A DNA stretch of 5,299 bases, from contig CACYHM010000080.1 in NCBI GenBank assembly GCA_902774195.1, positions 1 to 5,299 of the forward strand, in the 5' to 3' direction. Position numbers and translations under genes: made by a program. Within the stretch, counting starts at the first letter, position 1, and each line of letters opens with the position of its first letter. A model generated the notes under the pieces. The model was not told the DNA's origin. It searched no databases and saw only the letters and a list, made by a program, of their open reading frames with translations. Positions 1 to 5,194 of this stretch are shown here, piece after piece. This stretch comes from an uncultured Eubacteriales bacterium. GTDB lineage: Bacteria; Bacillota_A; Clostridia; Peptostreptococcales; Anaerovoracaceae.

Positions 1-56
1 TCATCAAACCTTACGTCTATTACAGATCCTGATATCTGAACTACACGTCCTGTCAT
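1..56 (-). CDS. atpD: F1 ATP synthase subunit beta, N-terminal fragment (3' end outside window)
   Basis: Only the first 18 codons are in the window: MTGRVVQISGSVIDVRFD, which matches the start of the beta-barrel domain of beta (E. coli MATGKIVQVIGAVVDVEF). Beta carries the catalytic nucleotide sites, but none of the catalytic motifs are in view. The ATG at 56 follows AGGAG (69-65) with an 8-base spacer, and the gene starts 37 bp after the atpG stop with no terminator between, so it continues the same operon. Position after atpG is the standard order and supports the call. Confidence 0.92.
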   Translation of the reverse strand, partial: MTGRVVQISGSVIDVRFD

Positions 57-93
57 TTTCCGATCTCCTGTTGAGTTGATTATTGCTTTTTTA

Positions 94-993
94 CTATTTC
101 CCTTTGCTGCTCAGACTGCGTGCGCCCGATGAGATCTCCGTGATCTCCTGGGTTATCGCATTCTGTCTCAGGTGGTTGTACTGTTTTTCGAGAGCGTCAA
201 GCAGGTCGCTCGCGTTGTCGTTGGCCGAATCCATCGCCATCATCCTCGCGTTCTGTTCGGACGAATAGCTGTTGACAAGCGCCGAATACACATACCCGAC
301 CATGTACGACTGGATTATCCTCTCGAGCACCGTCTCGACATCCGGTTCGTATTCGAAAACAGTCGAAGCGTCTTTGTCCGTCTCTTCGCCCTGCGGCACG
401 AAGTCGTCTCTGTCGAAAGGGATCAGTCTGTCGTGCATCGGCACTCCCGCGCTCATGCTGCCGCCGTACTCGGTATAGCAGACATATATCCTGTCGAAGT
501 CTCCCTTATCGAAGTCATCGAGCAGTTCCATCGTTATGTCCCTTGCCATGGCAAGCGACGGCTCATGCATGGAGTGCGTGAAGGTCTCGCACACATTGGC
601 TCCGCGGCTCTTGAAGTACCTCCAGCCGTAGTCGCCTACTACGTAGAGCCTGTACTCGTCGCTCCTGTCGATCAGCGTCTGGGTCTCTTTCAGGACGCTC
701 TGGTTGTACGCGCCTGCAAGGCCCTTGTCGCCCGTGATCACGAGTATGGCGTTCCTGCCTCCCGCAACGTTCTCATCGACGTCGGCGTCGTAATATCTGC
801 TCGAAAGGTCCGTGCCCACGGCAAACATCCTGCGGATCTCGCGCCTGAGAAGATCGAAGTACGGCTTCGTGTCCTCGGCCTCGCGGCGCGCCTTTCTCAT
901 CTTGGTAGACGAGATGAGGTACATCGCGTTCGTGATCTTCTGCGTATCGCCGACGCTGTGTATTCTGTTTTTTATCGCTTTGGTGCTTGCCAT
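94..993 (-). CDS. atpG: F1 ATP synthase subunit gamma (central rotor shaft)
   Basis: Gamma is the asymmetric shaft that rotates inside the alpha3-beta3 hexamer and couples the c-ring to catalysis. The 299-residue product has the N-terminal helix ASTKAIKNRIHSVGDTQKIT-NAMYLISSTKMRKA (1-35), the Rossmann-like core beginning ILVITGDKGLAGAYN (83-97), and the C-terminal helix SSEQNARMMAMDSANDN (244-260) ending in the family signature ITQEITEISSGA (280-291). Length is slightly above E. coli (287), the extra residues being an acidic insertion around 200-212. The ATG at 993 overlaps the atpA TAA by one base, so translation is probably coupled; only a modest AAGAAAG precedes it. The gene ends with TAG followed at once by TAA. 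Expected fully functional, with no oddity in the conserved contacts. Confidence 0.96.
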   Translation of the reverse strand: MASTKAIKNRIHSVGDTQKITNAMYLISSTKMRKARREAEDTKPYFDLLRREIRRMFAVGTDLSSRYYDADVDENVAGGRNAILVITGDKGLAGAYNQSVLKETQTLIDRSDEYRLYVVGDYGWRYFKSRGANVCETFTHSMHEPSLAMARDITMELLDDFDKGDFDRIYVCYTEYGGSMSAGVPMHDRLIPFDRDDFVPQGEETDKDASTVFEYEPDVETVLERIIQSYMVGYVYSALVNSYSSEQNARMMAMDSANDNASDLLDALEKQYNHLRQNAITQEITEISSGARSLSSKGK

Positions 994-2741
994 TACGAAA
1001 CTTTCTTATAATTCTCTCTGAATTTCGCGGAGATATCGATGATCTCCTGCTTGAGCTCATCGTCCATCTGTCCTGTCGAATCGATGCGGTCGCAGATATC
1101 CTTGTGCTCCGTCTCGAACATGCCGATCAGCTCTTCGATGAACTTGCTCACATCATCAGGCGCTATGCCCTGCATCGTGTGAGCGAGCGCCATCACGAGG
1201 GTGATGACCTGCTCGTGCTGGCTCTTCGGCTTGTACTGCGGCTGCCTCAGCATGCGCATGAGGCCCTGGCCGTACTCGAGCTGGGCCCTGGTCTGATCAT
1301 CAAGGTCTGACGCGAACTGCATGAAGACCTCCATCTCGCGGTACTGCGCAAGGTCGATCCTCAGTGTGCCGGCAGCCTTCTTCATGGCCTTCGTCTGAGC
1401 GTCTCCTCCTACACGGGATACCGAGAGTCCGACGTTGACGGCCGGTCTCTGGCCCGAGAAGAAGAGGTCAGACTCGAGGAATATCTGTCCGTCGGTGATG
1501 GATATGATGTTCGTAGGTATATATGCCGATACATCGCCTGCCTGAGTCTCGACTATAGGCAGTGCTGTGATCGATCCGCCGCCCTTCTCATCCGACATCC
1601 TCGCGGCTCTTTCGAGCAGTCTCGAATGCAGATAGAATACGTCTCCCGGATAAGCCTCGCGGCCCGGTGACCTGTCGAGCAGCAGAGACAGCGCACGGTA
1701 AGCGACAGCGTGCTTTGAAAGGTCGTCGTATACGATCAGCACGTCTTTGCCCTTGCTCATGAAGTACTCTGCCATTGCGCATCCGGCGTAAGGCGCGATG
1801 TACTGAAGCGGCGCAGAATCGCTCGCCGAGGCGGACACGATGATCGAGTTGTCCATCACTCCGTGCTTTATGAGAGTCTGCTGTATGCGGACTACGGACG
1901 AGGTCTTCTGGCCTATCGCCACGTAGATACATATGCAGTCCTTGCCCTTCTGGTTGATGATGGCGTCGACGGCGATGGCCGTTTTACCTGTCTGCCTGTC
2001 TCCTATGATCAGCTCTCTCTGCCCCCTTCCGATAGGGAACATCGAGTCGATCGAGAATATGCCCGTCTCAAGAGGCGTGTCTACAGGCTGCCTGTCGAGT
2101 ATTGCCGGCGCCGGAGTCTCTACAGGCAGATAGCCCGAAGCCTCGATCTCGCCGAGCCCGTCTATCGGGGTGCCGAGCGAATCGACGACCCTGCCGAGGA
2201 AGTTCTCGCCCACCGGAGTACCGGCGGTCTTGCCCGTCCTCTTTACGCTTGAACCCTGGACGACGTCCTCATCGTCATTGAAAAGGATGCAGCCGATCTC
2301 GTCCTCGCGGATATCCTGTACCATGCCTCTGACCCCGTCCGTGAAGAGCAGGATCTCGCCGTATGTGGCGTTATCCAGTCCTTTAACGGTCGCGATGCCG
2401 TCTCCGATGGTCTTGACTTCGCCCACCTGCTCGGCAAGCGCCTCCGGAGTCCACGAAGCGATCTTCTCTCTGAGAAGAGGGATGATGTTTCCGTTCTCAG
2501 TCGGCACTTCGGCCAGGCTTTCTCTCAGCTGACGGAATCTGCCGCCGACTGACCAGTCGTAGACATCCGAACCGACTTCCATCCTGAAGCCTCCCGGGAA
2601 CGCATCGCTTTTGATCCATTCCGGAGTTATGTCCTGTCCGTATTTTTTCTTAAGGAATTCCCCGAATCTCGCCTGCTGCTCTTTGCTCGGCTCTGCAGCC
2701 GAATACAGCTTTGCGCTCAGGTTCTTTTCTTCCTTACTCAT
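993..2741 (-). CDS. atpA: Fusion of delta C-terminal domain with F1 alpha subunit (582 aa)
   Basis: Alpha is the non-catalytic nucleotide-binding subunit of the F1 hexamer. From about residue 79 the protein follows E. coli alpha with a constant offset of 78: beta-barrel domain, Walker A GDRQTGKT (247-254), YDDLSKHAVAYR (338-349), arginine finger Arg443 in SVSRVGG, and a helical C-terminal domain; a loop near 383-388 is ~11 residues shorter. Residues ~8-77 are extra and match the C-terminal domain of delta/OSCP: LYSAAEPSKEQQ, KKKYG, then FPGGFRMEVGSDVYDWSVGG and RFRQLRESL, against the E. coli delta end ([39 protein letters not shown]). The normal alpha N-terminal helix (NIIPLLREKIASW) is retained straight after it. 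The ATG at 2741 is chosen over upstream in-frame ATGs because AGAGGAGG (2755-2748) lies 6 bases before it. The stop and the atpG start share a base (TAATG). The frame is open throughout, so this is a true in-frame fusion. Confidence 0.95.
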   Translation of the reverse strand: MSKEEKNLSAKLYSAAEPSKEQQARFGEFLKKKYGQDITPEWIKSDAFPGGFRMEVGSDVYDWSVGGRFRQLRESLAEVPTENGNIIPLLREKIASWTPEALAEQVGEVKTIGDGIATVKGLDNATYGEILLFTDGVRGMVQDIREDEIGCILFNDDEDVVQGSSVKRTGKTAGTPVGENFLGRVVDSLGTPIDGLGEIEASGYLPVETPAPAILDRQPVDTPLETGIFSIDSMFPIGRGQRELIIGDRQTGKTAIAVDAIINQKGKDCICIYVAIGQKTSSVVRIQQTLIKHGVMDNSIIVSASASDSAPLQYIAPYAGCAMAEYFMSKGKDVLIVYDDLSKHAVAYRALSLLLDRSPGREAYPGDVFYLHSRLLERAARMSDEKGGGSITALPIVETQAGDVSAYIPTNIISITDGQIFLESDLFFSGQRPAVNVGLSVSRVGGDAQTKAMKKAAGTLRIDLAQYREMEVFMQFASDLDDQTRAQLEYGQGLMRMLRQPQYKPKSQHEQVITLVMALAHTMQGIAPDDVSKFIEELIGMFETEHKDICDRIDSTGQMDDELKQEIIDISAKFRENYKKVS

Positions 2742-3228
2742 GATCCGCCTCCTCTGCAGCATCGAGGAACTGATCGAACGCATCAGAAGCCGACTGCTCG
2801 AGGGCGAGCTTTTCGACCGCGCCCGTGACCATGTCGCTTATCTCCTTCTGAGCCGAAGCGATTATCTCGCTCTTTTCCCTGTCGGCCTCGGTCCTCGCGT
2901 CCGCAACGATCTTCTCGGCTTCGCTCTTCGCTTCGCCGAGCCTGCGTTCGCGTTCTTCCTCGACCTCTTTGCTCATTTTGCTCTTCTCGTCCCTGATCTT
3001 TGTCTCAAGATCGCTGACCTTCTTTTCGTATTCCTGCTGACGGTTCTCAGCCTCGGCAAGAGCCTGAGTCGCCTTGCTGTCCATGTCAGCATAGTACTCG
3101 TCCCTCTTTGCCATGAAGTCCTTCACCGGCTTGTAGAGGAGGATGTACAGCGCGCCGAAAAGAATGGTGAAGTTGAACAGATGGAGCAGTATTTGCTGCC
3201 AGTCTATATTAAGTGGTACACCTGTCAT
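2734..3228 (-). CDS. atpF: F1Fo ATP synthase subunit b (peripheral stalk)
   Basis: A 164-residue b subunit, normal in length. It has a short N-terminus (MTGVPLNIDWQQ), one transmembrane helix at about 12-32, and the typical exit motif LLYKPVKDFMAKRDEYYADM. A long, highly charged Ala/Glu/Lys/Arg helix follows, running to near the C-terminus and expected to form the dimeric right-handed coiled coil of the peripheral stalk. In characterised enzymes the C-terminal end of b binds the C-terminal domain of delta; here that domain is found on the next protein (atpA), so b should dock directly on the fusion. The start at 3228 has AGAAGG (3243-3238) 9 bases upstream. The stop overlaps the start of atpA by 8 bp, which implies translational coupling. 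It is not itself fused to delta, unlike the mycobacterial b-delta protein. Confidence 0.95.
   Translation of the reverse strand: MTGVPLNIDWQQILLHLFNFTILFGALYILLYKPVKDFMAKRDEYYADMDSKATQALAEAENRQQEYEKKVSDLETKIRDEKSKMSKEVEEERERRLGEAKSEAEKIVADARTEADREKSEIIASAQKEISDMVTGAVEKLALEQSASDAFDQFLDAAEEADHE
2748..2755 (-). promoter_or_regulatory. Ribosome binding site that fixes the fused atpA start
   Basis: The minus strand reads AGAGGAGG here, then CGGATC, then ATG at 2741. It is the strongest Shine-Dalgarno match in the window at an ideal 6-base spacing. It lies inside the 3' end of atpF. Its importance is that it places translation initiation upstream of the delta-like domain, showing that the extension is translated and is not an artefact of choosing the longest frame. 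Confidence 0.85.
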
Positions 3229-3266
3229 CTGGTTATGCCTTCTTTCCTGATTTTATGCTTTGCCGG

Positions 3267-3686
3267 CTAGAGTACGAATATTATCAGTATTACAACGAGC
3301 AGGGCGTAAATGATGGCCGTCTCGATGAATACAAGTCCAAGCATGAAACTCGTCCTGATCTTACCGTCCGCTTCAGGCTGTCTCGATATGCCCTCGGCAG
3401 CCTTGCCTCCGGAAATACCCATGCCGATGCCGCCGCCGCAGGAAGCGAGTCCGATCGCGATACCTGCTGCAATAGCCTTGAGTCCTGTCGTGTTGTCTGC
3501 TGCATCGTTTCCGGCTTCGGCGATATATCCGTCTCCGGAATCCTCAGCCGTAACAACAGCGCTGCCCTTGTCCGTGCTTCCGCTGTCTGCGAACGCTCCG
3601 ATGGTCGCGACTGTGCCCATGATGAGGATGATGACTCCGAGCACGACCGCCAGTCCTGTAAGTTTCTTGAGATTCAGATTAAGCAT
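3267..3686 (-). CDS. atpE: F1Fo ATP synthase subunit c with signal-peptide-like N-terminal extension
   Basis: Subunit c forms the rotor ring of Fo; each copy carries one ion-binding carboxylate. At 139 residues it is ~50-60 longer than the usual 70-90. The canonical hairpin occupies about 69-138: helix 1 with the glycine-rich [12 protein letters not shown] (84-95), the polar cytoplasmic loop SRQPEADGK (101-109), and helix 2 with Glu122 in [10 protein letters not shown] as the ion-binding residue. Before it lie KK at 7-8, a hydrophobic stretch (9-31), an AFA-D site (31-34) like a signal peptidase I cut, and an acidic, Gly/Ser-rich linker (34-68). Such an export segment fits the known topology, with both ends of c outside. 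The Na+ pattern of Ilyobacter (Gln32, Glu65, Ser66) is only partly kept: Met at the Gln position, Glu-Thr at Glu-Ser. The ATG at 3686 has AAAGGAG (3701-3695) 8 bases upstream. It lies between atpB and atpF. Confidence 0.95.
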   Translation of the reverse strand: MLNLNLKKLTGLAVVLGVIILIMGTVATIGAFADSGSTDKGSAVVTAEDSGDGYIAEAGNDAADNTTGLKAIAAGIAIGLASCGGGIGMGISGGKAAEGISRQPEADGKIRTSFMLGLVFIETAIIYALLVVILIIFVL

Positions 3687-3731
3687 TTTGGTTTCTCCTT
3701 TATCTGTGATTGCTTTTGATATCTTTATTTA

Positions 3732-4640
3732 TCAGGCCGTCCTGTGTCTGCGGACGACCGTGGTGCGTTTTCTTCCCGGCCTCGCAGGCGGCTGCTTGGC
3801 CAGTCTGTGGTTCTCCTTGTTATCTTTAGGCGCTTTCTCTTTCGGTGTATCGTCAGATACCTTGCCGTAGAAGAGCGCCGTCAGCATGGTAAGCACGTAT
3901 GCCTGGATCACCGCATGAAGCAGAGTGAAGAGCACTCCCACCAGCACCGGCAGCACGTAGCTGAGCGCGGTGTAGTAGTATACGAGCTCGGTCACGAGGG
4001 CTCCCGAGAGCAGAGCTCCGAAAAGCCTGAAGCTCATGGAGATCGGAAGCGAGAACTCCTTGAGAGTCTCTCCTATCCCCTTGAGGCCGTTGCCGATTAT
4101 GCCTCCGGACAGTATGACCAGATACGAGAGGCAGCCCATCATGATCGCTCCGTTTATGTCCGAGCATGGCGCCGGAAGCGATATAGGCGTGCCGGCTGTG
4201 GTCATTACCTGCAGCCCGAAGAGTTCGAACAGCGTGCCCGTGAAGATATACGCGCCGGTCGCGAAGATATATGCACCGAGGAAGCTGTTGATCTTCTTCG
4301 AATTGCTCTTCGCCATGTTGTCGAAGAGACCGACGACCGTTTCGAGTATCGTCTGGAACTTTCCCGGCACCATCGTGAACTTCGGTATGAAGAATATCCT
4401 GCATATCAGTGCGAATACTATCAGCAGGCACGATACGATGATGGCCGCGATGAATCCCGGATTGACGTCCATGATGCCGAAGAGACTGACCTTGTTCATG
4501 TCATGCAGGACAGCGTCCCTCATGACCTCCTGTATGGTCTCCTTCTTTTCGACTTTGCCGACAAGTATAGCCGAGATCATGAAGACCATGGCTATGACGG
4601 CAAATATCAGGGCCGTTTTTTTCCTTTGCTGTTTTGTCAT
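3732..4640 (-). CDS. atpB: F1Fo ATP synthase subunit a, with extra N-terminal membrane segment and basic C-tail
   Basis: Subunit a is the membrane stator that forms the two half-channels for ions against the rotating c-ring. Numbering from the upstream ATG at 4646 (304 aa), the family marks are VPGKFQT at 94-100, the essential arginine Arg207 in MSFRLFGALLSG (E. coli Arg210), and VIQAYVLTMLT at 246-256, which keeps the E. coli Gln252 equivalent. E. coli Asn214 and Glu219 are both replaced by alanine. Two additions are visible: a lysine-flanked hydrophobic segment at about 11-30 ahead of the first canonical helix (about 64-86), and a ~40-residue basic, Pro-rich tail (about 263-304) ending VVRRHRTA. 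Two ATGs, at 4646 and 4640, compete. The AAAGGAG at 4656-4650 is 3 bases from the first and 9 from the second, and other genes here use 6-9, so 4640 (302 aa) is preferred. It is the first gene of the atp operon and no atpI precedes it. Confidence 0.95.
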   Translation of the reverse strand: MTKQQRKKTALIFAVIAMVFMISAILVGKVEKKETIQEVMRDAVLHDMNKVSLFGIMDVNPGFIAAIIVSCLLIVFALICRIFFIPKFTMVPGKFQTILETVVGLFDNMAKSNSKKINSFLGAYIFATGAYIFTGTLFELFGLQVMTTAGTPISLPAPCSDINGAIMMGCLSYLVILSGGIIGNGLKGIGETLKEFSLPISMSFRLFGALLSGALVTELVYYYTALSYVLPVLVGVLFTLLHAVIQAYVLTMLTALFYGKVSDDTPKEKAPKDNKENHRLAKQPPARPGRKRTTVVRRHRTA

Positions 4641-4656
4641 AAGCATTGACTCCTTT

Positions 4657-4675
4657 GGCAGATGATACGTCTGCC
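4657..4675 (-). promoter_or_regulatory. Leader hairpin abutting the atpB ribosome binding site
   Basis: GGCAGA (4675-4670) and TCTGCC (4662-4657) form a perfect 6-bp inverted repeat with a seven-base loop. The 3' arm ends exactly one base before the atpB Shine-Dalgarno AAAGGAG (4656-4650). In the RNA this would stack a small hairpin directly against the ribosome binding site without covering it. It may tune initiation, protect the 5' end, or be chance; no U-tract follows, so it is not a terminator. Confidence 0.4.
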
Positions 4676-4694
4676 CTTACAAATCACTCCGAAG

Positions 4695-4703
4695 ATTTTA
4701 TCA
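4695..4703 (-). promoter_or_regulatory. Candidate extended -10 promoter for the atp operon
   Basis: Between the tandem terminators and atpB, the minus strand contains TGATAAAAT (4703-4695): a -10-like hexamer TAAAAT preceded by TG plus one base, the extended -10 signature of sigma-70/sigma-A promoters. The hexamer at 17-bp spacing upstream (4723-4718, TATGAA) is a poor -35 match, consistent with reliance on the extended -10. A better -35 word, TTGACC (4741-4736), is too far away to pair with it. Transcription would start near 4688, giving a leader of roughly 45 bases. This is inferred from motif and position only. Confidence 0.5.
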
Positions 4704-4757
4704 CTTTACATCTCAATTTCATAGACCTCATTACTGGTCAATTCGCGTTCTGTGCAC

Positions 4758-4784
4758 AAAAAAGAGCCTGCCTGAATGGCTCTT
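4758..4784 (-). terminator. Second tandem intrinsic terminator after rplQ
   Basis: Seven bases beyond the first terminator, the minus-strand RNA can form a second hairpin: AAGAGCC (4784-4778) pairs with GGCTCTT (4768-4762) around a nine-base loop, and the 3' arm runs into a six-T tract (4763-4758). It is weaker than the first because the stem is shorter and the loop larger, but its form and orientation are right. Together the two should insulate the atp operon from read-through of the strongly expressed ribosomal operon. Confidence 0.75.
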
Positions 4785-4791
4785 GTGTCAT

Positions 4792-4823
4792 AAAAAACTG
4801 CGCCGGTCATCCGACGCAGTTTT
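4792..4823 (-). terminator. Intrinsic terminator of the rpoA-rplQ operon (first of two)
   Basis: In the minus-strand transcript a 13-base-pair stem (arms 4823-4811 and 4806-4794) closes on a four-base loop ATGA and continues into six U residues (4797-4792). The core of the stem is ACTGCG-T-CGG pairing with CCG-G-CGCAGT; the single G-U pair is allowed only in the minus-strand RNA, which fixes its direction. It begins 13 bases after the rplQ stop codon. The stem, tight loop and U-run make this a textbook Rho-independent terminator. Confidence 0.93.
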
Positions 4824-4835
4824 GATTGGTTTTGA

Positions 4836-5177
4836 CTAGACCAGCTCGAGATAAACAACTTCAGCGTTGTCACCCTGTCTAGGTCCGAGCTTGAGGATCC
4901 TTGTGTATCCGCCGTTGCGGCCCTCATAGCCCGGAGCGATCTCATCGAAGAGTTTTGTCACAACATCCTCATCGAACAGATACTCGAGGCACTGTCTTCT
5001 CGCGTGAAGGTCGCCCTTCTTTGCGATAGTGATGAGTTTCTCCGCCTGACGTCCTGCCTCTTTGGCTCTCATGTCAGTTGTTGTGATCCTGCCTTCTCTG
5101 AAAAGATCGGTGACGAGGTTTCTCAGCATGGATTTTCTGTGTGCAGAATTTCTGCCCAGCTTCTTATAACCCTTCAT
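4836..5177 (-). CDS. rplQ: 50S ribosomal protein L17 (bL17)
   Basis: Encodes a 113-residue bL17, a component of the large ribosomal subunit that sits near the peptide exit tunnel. The start [20 protein letters not shown] is the highly conserved N-terminal family signature, followed by [20 protein letters not shown] and the C-terminal [20 protein letters not shown] block, which is equally typical. Length is normal for the short bacterial form. The ATG at 5177 is preceded by AAGGAG (5190-5185) with a 7-base spacer, which supports this start. It follows rpoA directly and is the last gene of that operon, since two intrinsic terminators lie immediately downstream. Nothing in the protein looks degraded. 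Confidence 0.97.
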   Translation of the reverse strand: MKGYKKLGRNSAHRKSMLRNLVTDLFREGRITTTDMRAKEAGRQAEKLITIAKKGDLHARRQCLEYLFDEDVVTKLFDEIAPGYEGRNGGYTRILKLGPRQGDNAEVVYLELV

Positions 5178-5194
5178 CGATATGCTCCTTTCGA

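Noticed and set aside
57..93. Terminator or promoter between atpG and atpD
   Set aside because: The 37-bp gap has a short A-run but no stem-loop, and its only clear signal is the AGGAG ribosome binding site of atpD.
172..1011. Long plus-strand open frame of 279 codons opposite atpG
   Set aside because: It is antisense to a well-supported gamma gene, shows no recognisable domain, and its Arg/Val/His-rich composition is what a reversed coding frame gives.
2490..2741. The delta-like region as a separate gene or frameshifted pseudogene fragment
   Set aside because: There is no stop codon or frame change between it and the alpha body, its conserved glycines and aspartate are intact, and its own strong ribosome binding site drives the joined frame.
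2742..2783. Upstream in-frame ATGs (2783, 2762) as the start of atpA
   Set aside because: They lie inside the atpF coding region without a suitable ribosome binding site, while the ATG at 2741 has AGAGGAGG six bases before it; the delta-like similarity also begins after 2741.
3744..4649. Plus-strand open frame of 301 codons opposite atpB
   Set aside because: It mirrors atpB almost end to end and is full of Arg, His, Glu and Tyr without any motif; atpB carries the essential arginine and membrane segments, so this is a shadow.
4706..4945. Minus-strand 79-codon frame spanning the rplQ end, both terminators and the atpB leader
   Set aside because: It is out of frame with rplQ, reads straight through two terminators, and has no ribosome binding site or recognisable similarity.
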